Positions 17,739-25,100 of a stretch of DNA of 64,000 nucleotides are shown here, in pieces. The position numbers and the translations under genes were made by a program. Position 1 is the first letter of the stretch. Each line of letters opens with the position of its first letter. The notes under the pieces are model-generated. The model was not told where the DNA came from. It saw only the letters and a list, made by a program, of their open reading frames with translations, and searched no databases. The DNA is from Kineosporia corallincola (GTDB lineage: Bacteria > Actinomycetota > Actinomycetes > Actinomycetales > Kineosporiaceae), in NCBI RefSeq assembly GCF_018499875.1, contig NZ_JAHBAY010000004.1, positions 1-64,000 of the forward strand, in the 5' to 3' direction.

Positions 17739-19241
17739 TCAGAAGCCGCATTCGGAGCCGGTGTCGACCGGGTTGGTGGCGCCCCAGGTGGACCAGGACG
17801 GTGCCGGGCGGTCGTCGTTCGCGGGCGTCCAGGCGCCGTCGATCTGCGTGTACTCGATCTTCTCGCCCTCGGTGACCAGGGTGCGCACGGCGTGGACCAG
17901 GCGCTCCACGTCGTCGCTGCGCGAGCCCAGGCCGAGGCTGGCGCGCAGGGCGCCGCCGGTGACGTCGAGACGGGCCAGCAGCGGGTGGGCGCAGAACTTG
18001 CCGTCGCGCACGCCGACGCCGTGCTCGGCCGACAGGTACACGGCGACCCGGGCGGCCTCGTGGCCCTCCACGGTGAAGCCGACCACGCCGACCCGGTCGG
18101 CGCTGTCCGACCAGACCCGCAGCACGCGCACGCCCGGGATCTGCTCCAGACCCTCGAGAAGCCGCGCCGACAGGGCGGCCTCGTGCTCCTCGACCGCGCC
18201 CTCGGGCAGCTCGTCGATCGCCCGACAGGCCGCGGCCAGCGCCGCGGCGCCGATCACGTTCGGGGTGCCGCCCTCGTGCCGCGCCACGCCGGTGGTCCAG
18301 ACGGCCTGGCCGTCGGTGCCGACCGAGCGCACCGCGCCGCCGCCCTTCTGGTGCGGCTGCGCGGCGTCGAGCCAGTCGGACCGGCCGATCAGCACGCCGG
18401 AACCGAACGGCGCGTAGAGCTTGTGGCCGGAGAAGGCCAGGTAGTCCACGTCGAGCGCGGTGATGTCGACCCGGCGGTGGGGCACCAGCTGGGCGCCGTC
18501 CACCACGACGCGCGCGCCGTGGGCGTGGGCGATCCGGGCGATCTCGCCGACCGGCAGGATCTCGCCGGTCACGTTGCTGCACCCGGTGACGGCGACCAGC
18601 GCGGCCGGGCGCTCGGCGAGCGTGGCCTCCAGCGCGGCGACGGTCTCGGCGATCGTGCCCGCGGTCGGGATCAGCCGGTGCCGGCGGCTGGTCCAGGGCA
18701 GCAGGTTGGCGTGGTGCTCGACGTCCAGCACCACCACCTCGCCGTCGTCCGGCACGGCGCCGGCCAGCAGGTTCAGGGCGTCGGTGGTGTTGCGGGTGAA
18801 CACGGTCAGGTCGCCGGGCCGGGCGCCGACGAACTTCGCCACGGTCTGCCGCGCGCTCTCGTACAGCGCCGTGCTGACCTGGGACGCGTAACCGGCGCCG
18901 CGGTGCACGCTGGCGTAGTAGGGCAGCACCTCGGTGACGTGGTCGGCCACGGCCTGGAGGGCGGGGGCGCTGGCGGCGTAGTCCAGGTTGACGGCGCGGG
19001 CGGTGCGGCCGCCGCCGGCCAGCGGGGCGGCCAGGTTGCCGCCGACCACCGGCAGCAGCGGGCCGATCGGCAGCCGGGCGGGGGTCAGGGCCGGGGCGCT
19101 GCCGGTGGTGTTGCTGTCGGCGGGGGCGCTGGCGCGGGCCACCTCGGGCGAGGCGAAGGTGGAGATGCCGCTGGCCGGGGTGGCCACACCCTGGTGGGCC
19201 TGGCGGTAGCGGCTGTGACGGAACGACGGCGAAGCAGACAT
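17739..19241 (-). CDS. Class-V aminotransferase / cysteine desulfurase-like protein
   Basis: A 500-residue PLP enzyme of the SufS/CsdB group. The domain starts near residue 75 (NLDYAASAPALQAV). Key parts are the His stacking on PLP in DVEHHANLLPW, the Asp in VVDGAQLVPH and the Schiff-base Lys near 274 in FSGHKLYAPFG. The usual catalytic Cys loop is not obvious; GVRDGKFCAHPLL near residue 410 offers a candidate. The first 75 residues are a low-complexity extension unusual for SufS. GAGGAG lies just upstream of the ATG. Expression is under a SAM-IV riboswitch, which ties it to sulfur or methionine metabolism rather than to Fe-S assembly; no suf genes are adjacent. Confidence 0.92.
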   Translation of the reverse strand: MSASPSFRHSRYRQAHQGVATPASGISTFASPEVARASAPADSNTTGSAPALTPARLPIGPLLPVVGGNLAAPLAGGGRTARAVNLDYAASAPALQAVADHVTEVLPYYASVHRGAGYASQVSTALYESARQTVAKFVGARPGDLTVFTRNTTDALNLLAGAVPDDGEVVVLDVEHHANLLPWTSRRHRLIPTAGTIAETVAALEATLAERPAALVAVTGCSNVTGEILPVGEIARIAHAHGARVVVDGAQLVPHRRVDITALDVDYLAFSGHKLYAPFGSGVLIGRSDWLDAAQPHQKGGGAVRSVGTDGQAVWTTGVARHEGGTPNVIGAAALAAACRAIDELPEGAVEEHEAALSARLLEGLEQIPGVRVLRVWSDSADRVGVVGFTVEGHEAARVAVYLSAEHGVGVRDGKFCAHPLLARLDVTGGALRASLGLGSRSDDVERLVHAVRTLVTEGEKIEYTQIDGAWTPANDDRPAPSWSTWGATNPVDTGSECGF

Positions 19242-19255
19242 GACGGAGCTCTCCT

Positions 19256-19283
19256 CGGGTCTGGGACCCGACGTGCACGGGTC
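19256..19283 (-). promoter_or_regulatory. Candidate riboswitch expression platform (mutually exclusive hairpins)
   Basis: In the mRNA sense the order is GACCCG (19283-19278), CGGGTC (19270-19265), GACCCG (19261-19256) and then the AGGAG ribosome binding site. The middle element can pair with either flank but not both. Pairing with the second flank puts a stem directly against the ribosome binding site. This is the arrangement expected for a translational switch. Confidence 0.55.
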
Positions 19284-19397
19284 CGCGCTTGCAGCGGGCC
19301 GGGATCGGCCGCCGCCAGGTCTTCACCCGGAGCACCCCACCGCGGAGGAGGGTTGCCGGCCAGCGAGCCGGGGCTTGGCGCTGGCACTCATGACCTG
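19284..19397 (-). ncRNA. SAM-IV riboswitch
   Basis: In the mRNA sense the leader begins GGTCATGAGTGCCAGCG, continues through GGCTCGCTGGCCGGCAACC and reaches GGTGGGGTGCTCCGGGTGAA then GACC, which pairs back with the opening GGTC. This matches my memory of the actinobacterial SAM-IV class, including its GCCGGCAACC core and closing helix (19391-19395 with 19318-19321). It lies in the 5' leader of the class-V aminotransferase gene. Class is recognised by eye; a covariance search would confirm it. Confidence 0.85.
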
Positions 19398-19403
19398 CCG
19401 TCC

Positions 19404-19432
19404 ACGTTAGGTGAGGTTTTGAAAACGCTCAA
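19404..19432 (-). promoter_or_regulatory. Promoter of the riboswitch-controlled gene
   Basis: TTGAGC (19432-19427) and TAACGT (19409-19404) are separated by exactly 17 bases, placing the transcription start at about 19397, right at the first base of the riboswitch. The spacer contains the palindrome GTTTTGAAAAC (plus-strand reading). Confidence 0.6.
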
Positions 19433-19532
19433 GAGGTGACTCACCCGGTCTCGCACTCCGAGACGGGTGTCGTGAGCCTAGCCAAAGGGGTTGTCAAAGG
19501 GGCGCTTTGGGACGGCCCAACGTCGTCCATGA

Positions 19533-19564
19533 TTTGCCCTGTGGTGCACGTCACGAAGGGCAAA
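19533..19564 (-). terminator. Terminator-like hairpin after tRNA-Leu
   Basis: TTTGCCCT (19533-19540) and AGGGCAAA (19557-19564) form perfect 8-base arms, 14 bases beyond the tRNA 3' end on the minus strand. Confidence 0.5.
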
Positions 19565-19577
19565 CGGGACGGAACGG

Positions 19578-19659
19578 TGCGCGAGGGGGGATTCGAACCC
19601 CCACGCCCGAAGGCACAGGAACCTAAATCCTGCGTGGCTGCCAGTTACACCACTCGCGC
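19578..19659 (-). tRNA. tRNA-Leu (anticodon UAG)
   Basis: An 82-base class-II tRNA. The acceptor arms GCGCGAG/CTCGCGC, the five-pair T-stem GGGGG/CCCCC around TTCGAAT, the anticodon loop TTTAGGT (anticodon TAG) and the long variable arm GTGCCTTCGGGCGTG all fold. CCA is not encoded (ACCG follows). It reads the rare CUA codon. Confidence 0.96.
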
Positions 19660-19704
19660 GCTGGGGCTCAGCCTAGGGGGTCGCCGACCCGCCCCGCACC
19701 GGTG

Positions 19705-19759
19705 GTGGCACGCCGGTGGCACATCAGTGGCACATCAGTGGCACATCGGTGACACGCCC
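19705..19759. repeat. Five in-register 11-base tandem repeats
   Basis: Units are GTGGCACGCCG, GTGGCACATCA, GTGGCACATCA, GTGGCACATCG and GTGACACGCCC with no gaps. The array ends 53 bases before the secreted propeller gene. An 11-base period is close to one helical turn, so it could be a phased regulator-binding array; it does not lie in a plausible coding frame. Confidence 0.8.
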
Positions 19760-19812
19760 TCTGTGGTGTACCGGCGCTGTGGGGGCGCCGGTGGACGATC
19801 CGAGGAGAACAC

Positions 19813-20922
19813 ATGTCATTGCCCCGAACCACCGGAAGATCGTGGTGGAGGCGTTCGGCCCTGGTGGTGGCCCTGGTCGTGACGGCCGGGCTGACCGCGC
19901 AGGGAGCCCAGGCGGCGGCCCCGCGGGCGAGCGGGAGCCGGGTCGCGGCGCTGCCGGAGTCGTCGTACATCCACATCTCGTTCGTCGGCGCGAACCGGCA
20001 GCTGCGGGTGCTGGCCGCGGGCGAGAGCCAGATGCCCGGCTTCACCGTGGCGGAGAACAGTCGCACCGCCACGTTCCGGCTGAAGAATCTCCAGCGCAGC
20101 GACACGGCGTTCGTCAACGCCGCCGACAACCGGATCTGGGTGCACCGGTCGAACGGCGTCGACCGTCAGGTGGCCCCCGGCTACCCGGTGCAGCCGGGAA
20201 CCAGCCCGTCGATCACGTCGTACGACGACCTGAACCCGATCATCGCCTTCCAGGACGCCCGCACGCACGACCTGATCTGGGTGGACGGGAGCGGGGTGCC
20301 GCACGACACCGGTTTCGAGATGATGCCCGGGGCCAGCCCCTCGATCACCCGCAACGGGCTGAACATCGTGATCGTGTTCCAGCGCTCGGCCGACGAACTG
20401 TTGTGGCGCTACGAGTTCCAGGGCACCGACCCGTCGAGGGACTTTCTCACCTACGCCGGCATCGCCGGGCTCGGCATCCAGCCCGGAACCAACCCGTCGG
20501 CCAGCGGGTACGCCTTCTCGCCGGCCCAGATCGCCTTCAACGGCGGCAATGTCGAGCCGCACCTGTGGTGGATCGGGACCGACAACATCGGCCACGACAG
20601 CGGCATCCCGATCGAGCGGGACAGCAGCCCGGCGATGGTCACCACGTCGAGGAACGAGCACTGGATCGCCTTCAAGCGGGCGACCGACCACGCGCTCTGG
20701 GGGCTGAACACCGACACCGGCCAGCTGCGGTACATCGGCAACGGCCTCGGCGTGGCGCCCGGCACCAGCCCGGCGGCTGCCGCACCGCTCGGACTGGGCA
20801 CGTTCTACACGGCTTTCCAGGCCGCCGGGGTGAACACGCTCTGGACGGTGGACGGTTCGAACACCAATCACGATCTGGGCATCAACATGATGCCCGGCAC
20901 CAGCCCGAGCATCGCGGGCTGA
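19813..20922 (+). CDS. Secreted repeat protein, probable beta-propeller
   Basis: A 369-residue exported protein. The signal peptide covers about residues 1-36 (RSWWRRSALVVALVVTAG, cut near AQAAA). The mature part holds about six repeats of roughly 45-50 residues, each ending in a PGTSPSI-like turn (QPGTSPSITS, MPGASPSITR, QPGTNPSASG, APGTSPAAAA, MPGTSPSIAG) with a Trp-containing strand (IWVH, LIWVD, LLWRY, LWWIG, ALWGL, TLWTVD). This resembles PLL-like or tachylectin-like propellers that bind sugars. No catalytic residues seen. It is followed by two related small secreted proteins. Function inferred only from fold resemblance. Confidence 0.82.
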   Translation: MSLPRTTGRSWWRRSALVVALVVTAGLTAQGAQAAAPRASGSRVAALPESSYIHISFVGANRQLRVLAAGESQMPGFTVAENSRTATFRLKNLQRSDTAFVNAADNRIWVHRSNGVDRQVAPGYPVQPGTSPSITSYDDLNPIIAFQDARTHDLIWVDGSGVPHDTGFEMMPGASPSITRNGLNIVIVFQRSADELLWRYEFQGTDPSRDFLTYAGIAGLGIQPGTNPSASGYAFSPAQIAFNGGNVEPHLWWIGTDNIGHDSGIPIERDSSPAMVTTSRNEHWIAFKRATDHALWGLNTDTGQLRYIGNGLGVAPGTSPAAAAPLGLGTFYTAFQAAGVNTLWTVDGSNTNHDLGINMMPGTSPSIAG

Positions 20923-20938
20923 GGAAGAGGGGACGACG

Positions 20939-21424
20939 ATGGCGAGAAATCCGGTCAGGAAAGTGATTCTGGCACTGTTGGCGGCGGCCGTGCTGATGGT
21001 GGCGCTGCCGGGCACGTCGTTCGCGGCGACCTCGGCGCGGGAACGCGACTTCGTCGCCGTGAACCCTTACGACGCCGAGAAGGTGGCGACGGTGGGCGAG
21101 GCCTGGGTGGTGGGCAACTGCACCGCCGACGCGGGAGCGCGGGTCGAGCTCGTCCAGTTCGGGAACTACCTGGCGATCACCGTGGACATGGTGTCGAGCA
21201 CCAGCAAGCCCACCGACACCTGGGCCAGCGAGCTCATCCTCCGGACCTCCGGCGGGATCGAGCTGGTGCACACCTCGTCGCGGTACGACGATCCGGTGCT
21301 GTCGAGCGCGGACATGACGACGAAGAACGCGAAGTACCGCACCCGTGTCGGCTGGACCACGGCGTTCGATCCGGGACTCTTCCCGTTCATTCACGACGTG
21401 CGGTGGCTGGTGGACTGCTCATGA
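20939..21424 (+). CDS. Small secreted protein, first of a tandem pair
   Basis: A 161-residue protein with a signal peptide (about residues 1-29, ending LPGTSFAA). The mature domain is about 130 residues, likely all-beta, with two cysteines (near residue 60 and at the C-terminus) that could form a disulfide. It shares its signal sequence, a DTWASELILRT-like strand and a terminal Cys with the next gene, so the two arose by duplication. No known domain recognised. Starts 16 bases after the propeller gene and overlaps the next gene by 4 bases. Confidence 0.85.
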   Translation: MARNPVRKVILALLAAAVLMVALPGTSFAATSARERDFVAVNPYDAEKVATVGEAWVVGNCTADAGARVELVQFGNYLAITVDMVSSTSKPTDTWASELILRTSGGIELVHTSSRYDDPVLSSADMTTKNAKYRTRVGWTTAFDPGLFPFIHDVRWLVDCS

Positions 21425-21888
21425 TGCCGAGAAGCCCTGTGGTGAAGGTCGTTCTGGCGGTCGTGGCGGCCCTGGCACTGATGGTGGCGCTGCCCGGCAC
21501 GTCGTTCGCGGCGTCGTCGGGGCACGACCGCACGCTGGTCGACGCGCCGAACGGCTATCCGCGCAAGGTGGCGGTCGTGGCGGAGTACTGGGACGTGGGG
21601 GACTGCATCGCCCGGCCCGGTGCGCAGGTCGTCGTCGAGCAGGCGGACGACTGGGTGGTGGTCGAGGTGGACCTGACCTCCTACTCGACCGACACCAACG
21701 ACACCTGGGTCAGCGAGCTCGAGTTCCGCACGGCCGCCGGCACCCTCCTGCTCACCACCGGCCCGCTGGTCGGCACCAAGATGGTGAAGAGCTACCAGGA
21801 CTACGTCACCAAGGTCAGCTGGTCCGGCCGGCTCGAGCCGGAGTTCTTCCCCTACCTGCGGGAGGCCCACTGGAAGTCGAGCTGCTGA
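21421..21888 (+). CDS. Small secreted protein, second of a tandem pair
   Basis: A 155-residue exported protein beginning MMPRSPVVKVVLAVVA. The ATG at 21421 overlaps the upstream stop (ATGA); an adjacent ATG at 21424 is possible. The signal ends LPGTSFAA, identical to the upstream paralogue. Shared features are VGDC near residue 60, DTWVSELEFRT and a C-terminal Cys. Sequence between these anchors has diverged strongly, while the signal region is nearly unchanged. Function unknown; a perfect terminator palindrome follows 8 bases after the stop. Confidence 0.85.
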   Translation: MMPRSPVVKVVLAVVAALALMVALPGTSFAASSGHDRTLVDAPNGYPRKVAVVAEYWDVGDCIARPGAQVVVEQADDWVVVEVDLTSYSTDTNDTWVSELEFRTAAGTLLLTTGPLVGTKMVKSYQDYVTKVSWSGRLEPEFFPYLREAHWKSSC

Positions 21889-21895
21889 ACCGACG

Positions 21896-21927
21896 CAGGG
21901 CCCGTTCCCGGCCGGGAACGGGCCCTG
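21896..21927 (+). terminator. Perfect 32-base palindromic terminator
   Basis: CAGGGCCCGTTCCCGG followed at once by its reverse complement, 8 bases after the secreted-protein operon. Folds as a 14-pair stem with a four-base loop; no T-tract. Confidence 0.75.
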
Positions 21928-22031
21928 CCCGTTCTGGTTGCCCGGACGATGTATCCGCCGGGCGCCGCCGGGGCTCTCCTGATGCGCGAGTTGTCTGCGA
22001 AGACGATGGGCGGCGGAGGGGGAACCGGTCG

Positions 22032-23960
22032 ATGGACGGTGCGGCTCGGCTCGTGTCCCGGGCAGGGACGGTGCCGGTGCGGGCGGGGGCGGCGGGGTTG
22101 CTGGCGGGTGCCGGGCAGGCCCTGCACCAGGACGGTGACCTGGCGCGCAGTCGGCGGGAGCACCTGTCCGCGCTGATCTTGGCCCGGGCGGAGGGGGACG
22201 CCCGGCTGACCGCGGAGGCGGCGCTCGGGCTGGGCGGTCTGTGGGTGCACGAGCACCGCACCCTGTCGGCCGCCGCCGAGGTGCGGGCCCGGCAGCAGGA
22301 GGCCCTGGCCGGCCTGTCGCTGCACGATCCCCGGGCTCTGCGGCTGCGGATCCGGCTGGCGGCCGAGGCGGACTACGCCGCGGGCGAGGCGCGCAACGTG
22401 ATCGCGCTGGTCGAGCAGGCCCGTGCCGAGGGCGATCCGGTGGCCCTGGCCGAGGCCCTGAGCCTGGCCCACCACTGCCTGCTCGGCCCGGCCCACGGGG
22501 CGCAGCGACGCCGGCTGGCCGCCCGGCTGATCGACGTGGCCGCCGCCACCGGCCGCCGCTCCGACCTGATCATGGGGGTGCTCTGGCACTGCGTCGACCT
22601 TTTCCTGGCCGCCGACCCGAACGCCGGCCGCAACCTCTCCGAGCTGCGTGACCTGCTGGCCGGAAAGGACCATCCGGCGGCCCGTTTCGTGCAGCAGGCG
22701 ATCGAGACCACACTGCTGGTGCGGGCCGGCCGCCTGGCCGACGCCGAACGCGCAGCGCAGGAGTGCGCCGAGACCGGCGTCCGGGCCGGGGACGCCGACG
22801 CCGAGGGCTGGTACGTGCACCAGATGATCGCGATCCGCTGGTTCCAGGGCCGGGTCGGCGAGCTGCTGCCGCTGGTGCGCGCGACCGCCGACTCCCCGAC
22901 CGTCGGCGTCCTCGACGGCTCGCACTTCGCCGCCCTGGCGGTGGCCGCGGCCGGCGCCGGTGACCGGGTGCTGACCGCCGGGGCGCTGGCCCGTCTGGGT
23001 GACCCGGAGGACCTGCCCGACAACAGCACCCGGCTGCTCACCCTGCACCACGCGATCCGCGCCGGTCAGTGGGTGGACGACTGCGACCTGGTGGCCCGAT
23101 GCGCCGCCGAGCTCACCCCGCACGCCCGGCTGCCGGTGATGGCCTCGCTCGCCGTGGCCTGTTTCGGCTCGGCCTCCGACGTGCTCGGTGCCGCCGCACT
23201 GCACGCCCAGGACGCCGACCGGGCCATCGACCACCTGCACGACGCGGTCTGCGACAACCTCGCCCTCGGTCACCGCCCGGCCCTGGCCCTGACCCGGTGG
23301 CGGCTCGCGGCCGCGCTGGAGGCCCGGGGCCGGCCCTACGACCTGTACGAGGCCGGGGTGCACCGGGAGCGGGCCACGGCGCTGGCCGACGAGCTCGGGA
23401 TCCCGCTGCCCGCCGACAATCTCGCCGGTGCTCCGCTCGGGATGCCGGCGCGCACGGTGAAATACCGCAGAAAGGGCCGGTTCTGGCGGCTGGAGCTGGG
23501 CGAGGCGGTGGTCGAGGTGGAGAACTCGGTGGGCATGGCACATCTCGCGGTGCTGTTCGACAACCCGGGGCGGCCGGTTCCGGCGGTGCGGCTGGCCGGG
23601 GCCGCCCCCGAGGAGGCCGGTCAGACGGTGCTCGATCCGCAGGCCCGCGAGCAGTACCGGCGCCGGCTGGCCGAGCTGGACACCCAGATCGCCCGGGCCA
23701 CCGACGCCGCCCGGACCGCCGAGGCCGACCGGGCACGGGACGAGCGGGAGTGGCTGATCGCCGAGCTGGCCGCGGCCACCGGTCTGGGCGGTCGCCCGCG
23801 GGAGTTCGCCGGGGCCGCCGAACGGGCCCGCACCGCCGTGGCGAAGGCGATCCGCCGGGCGCTGGACCGGATCGAGGCCCAGCACGCCGAACTCGGGGGC
23901 AGGCTGCGCCGGGAGGTCCGGACCGGGACGTCGTGCTGCTATCAACCGGGGTCCCGGTAG
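22032..23960 (+). CDS. Large helical-repeat protein, unknown function
   Basis: A 642-residue Ala/Arg/Leu-rich cytoplasmic protein. Residues about 10-470 look like TPR-type helical hairpins. A short beta-rich segment follows (TVKYRRKGRFWRLELGEAVV then VENSVGMAHLAVLF), and the C-terminal 130 residues are a long coiled helix (LAELDTQIARATDAARTAEA) ending with ERARTAVAKAIRRALDRIEA. The C-terminal layout recalls the tail of actinobacterial transcriptional activators and LuxR/AfsR-type ATPases that lack their DNA-binding part here. The ATG at 22032 follows GGAGGGGG. The frame is open upstream through other genes and that extension is rejected. Confidence 0.75.
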   Translation: MDGAARLVSRAGTVPVRAGAAGLLAGAGQALHQDGDLARSRREHLSALILARAEGDARLTAEAALGLGGLWVHEHRTLSAAAEVRARQQEALAGLSLHDPRALRLRIRLAAEADYAAGEARNVIALVEQARAEGDPVALAEALSLAHHCLLGPAHGAQRRRLAARLIDVAAATGRRSDLIMGVLWHCVDLFLAADPNAGRNLSELRDLLAGKDHPAARFVQQAIETTLLVRAGRLADAERAAQECAETGVRAGDADAEGWYVHQMIAIRWFQGRVGELLPLVRATADSPTVGVLDGSHFAALAVAAAGAGDRVLTAGALARLGDPEDLPDNSTRLLTLHHAIRAGQWVDDCDLVARCAAELTPHARLPVMASLAVACFGSASDVLGAAALHAQDADRAIDHLHDAVCDNLALGHRPALALTRWRLAAALEARGRPYDLYEAGVHRERATALADELGIPLPADNLAGAPLGMPARTVKYRRKGRFWRLELGEAVVEVENSVGMAHLAVLFDNPGRPVPAVRLAGAAPEEAGQTVLDPQAREQYRRRLAELDTQIARATDAARTAEADRARDEREWLIAELAAATGLGGRPREFAGAAERARTAVAKAIRRALDRIEAQHAELGGRLRREVRTGTSCCYQPGSR

Positions 23961-24010
23961 GCTGGCCACACACCTGAACAGATCGCCGATCAGCTACAGA
24001 GGAGTTCCGC

Positions 24011-24475
24011 GTGGCCAAGCTCGAGGTCGGCGACGCCGCGCCGGCGTTCACGCTGACCGCGGCCGACGAGTCGACCGTCTCGCTGACCGACTTCGCCGGG
24101 CAGCGCGTCATCGTCTACTTCTACCCGGCCGCGATGACCCCGGGCTGCACCAAGCAGGCCTGCGACTTCCGCGACAGCCTCGCCGCGCTCCAGGCCGAGG
24201 GGTTCGTGGTGGTCGGCGTCTCGCCCGACCAGCCGGCCAAACTGGCCAAGTTCGTCGAGCGCGACGCCATCACCTTCCCGCTGCTGTCCGACCCGGAGCA
24301 CGAGGTGCTCGAGTCCTACGGCGCCTGGGGCGAGAAGAGCCTGTACGGCAAGAAGGTCGTGGGGGTCATCCGGTCCACCGTCGTGGTCGACGCCGACGGC
24401 AAGATCGAGCTGGCCAGATACAACGTGAAGGCCACCGGGCACGTCGCGTCCCTGCGCAAGGCCCTGAAGGTCTGA
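24011..24475 (+). CDS. bcp: Thioredoxin-dependent peroxiredoxin (BCP type)
   Basis: A 154-residue peroxidase that reduces hydrogen and organic peroxides. The peroxidatic and resolving cysteines are spaced as in atypical 2-Cys BCP proteins: TPGCTKQACDFRDS. The active-site Pro/Thr precede the first Cys in YFYPAAMTPGC. GTG start with a GAGGAG site. First gene of a cluster bcp-DUF3618-GroES-like-P450 with gaps of 1-11 bases. Confidence 0.96.
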   Translation: MAKLEVGDAAPAFTLTAADESTVSLTDFAGQRVIVYFYPAAMTPGCTKQACDFRDSLAALQAEGFVVVGVSPDQPAKLAKFVERDAITFPLLSDPEHEVLESYGAWGEKSLYGKKVVGVIRSTVVVDADGKIELARYNVKATGHVASLRKALKV

Positions 24476-24486
24476 GAGAGGCTGCC

Positions 24487-24756
24487 ATGAGCGACGAAGC
24501 GATCTCCGGTTCGCCCTCCGAGCTGGAGAAAGAGATCCAGGCACGCCGCGAGCGCCTGGCCGCCACCATCGACGAGCTGTCCGGCCGGGCCCAGCCCAAG
24601 GAGATCGCCCGGCGCGGTGCCGCGGCGCTGTCCGAGCGGCTCCAGACGGTCACGCACACCCCCGAGGGCGAACTGCGCACCGAGCGGCTGGCCGCCGTGG
24701 CCGGGGCGTTCGTCGTGATCGCCGGGGTGCTGGTCTTCGTCCGCGGCCGGGGCTGA
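24487..24756 (+). CDS. DUF3618 membrane-anchored protein
   Basis: An 89-residue protein: an N-terminal helix (SELEKEIQARRERLAATIDEL) characteristic of DUF3618, and a C-terminal membrane helix (LAAVAGAFVVIAGVLVFV). Function unknown. DUF3618 genes commonly sit beside bcp in actinobacteria, as here (11 bases downstream). Confidence 0.9.
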   Translation: MSDEAISGSPSELEKEIQARRERLAATIDELSGRAQPKEIARRGAAALSERLQTVTHTPEGELRTERLAAVAGAFVVIAGVLVFVRGRG

Positions 24757-24757
24757 G

Positions 24758-25099
24758 GTGTCCGCCTTCCCCACCGACGACCCGGCCAAGCTGCCGATCC
24801 GCATGCTGCACGACCGGCTCCTCGTCTCGGTCGACCAAGACGCCGGGGAGCGCCGTTCCAGCGCCGGCATCGTGATTCCCGCCACCGCTTCGGTCGGCCG
24901 CCGGCTCGCCTGGTCGGAGGTGGTGGCCATCGGTCAGCACGTGCGCCAGGTGCAGGTCGGCGACCGGGTGCTCTACGACCCGGAAGACCTGGCCGAGGTG
25001 GAGCTGCACGGCAAGGCCTACATCTTGCTGCGCGAGCGCGACATCCACGCCGTGGCCGCGCCGCGGGTGGAGGACGACCGCACGGGGTTGTATCTCTGA
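24758..25099 (+). CDS. Divergent GroES-family co-chaperonin
   Basis: A 113-residue protein with the GroES beta-barrel pattern: IRMLHDRLLVSVDQ, then a shortened mobile loop region (AGERRSSAGIVIP), VVAIGQHVRQVQVGDRVLYD and a closing YILLRERDIHAVA strand. The loop lacks the usual GGI-type contact exactly as in classical GroES and the C-terminus carries an extra 12 residues. No groEL is next to it, so it may serve a different partner. GTG start one base after the DUF3618 stop. Confidence 0.85.
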   Translation: MSAFPTDDPAKLPIRMLHDRLLVSVDQDAGERRSSAGIVIPATASVGRRLAWSEVVAIGQHVRQVQVGDRVLYDPEDLAEVELHGKAYILLRERDIHAVAAPRVEDDRTGLYL

Positions 25100-25100
25100 G

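Noticed and set aside
17716-19335. A 539-codon minus-strand frame overlapping the class-V aminotransferase
   Set aside because: Its translation is Arg/Pro/Gly-rich low complexity typical of the shifted frame of a high-GC gene, and the overlapping frame carries clear PLP-enzyme motifs.
19436-19882. 148-codon plus-strand frame over tRNA-Leu and the 11-base repeats
   Set aside because: It crosses a tRNA gene and a repeat array and has no ribosome binding site.
21345-22031. Upstream extension of the 22 kb helical protein
   Set aside because: It runs through two secreted-protein genes and a terminator palindrome. The ATG at 22032 has a good ribosome binding site.
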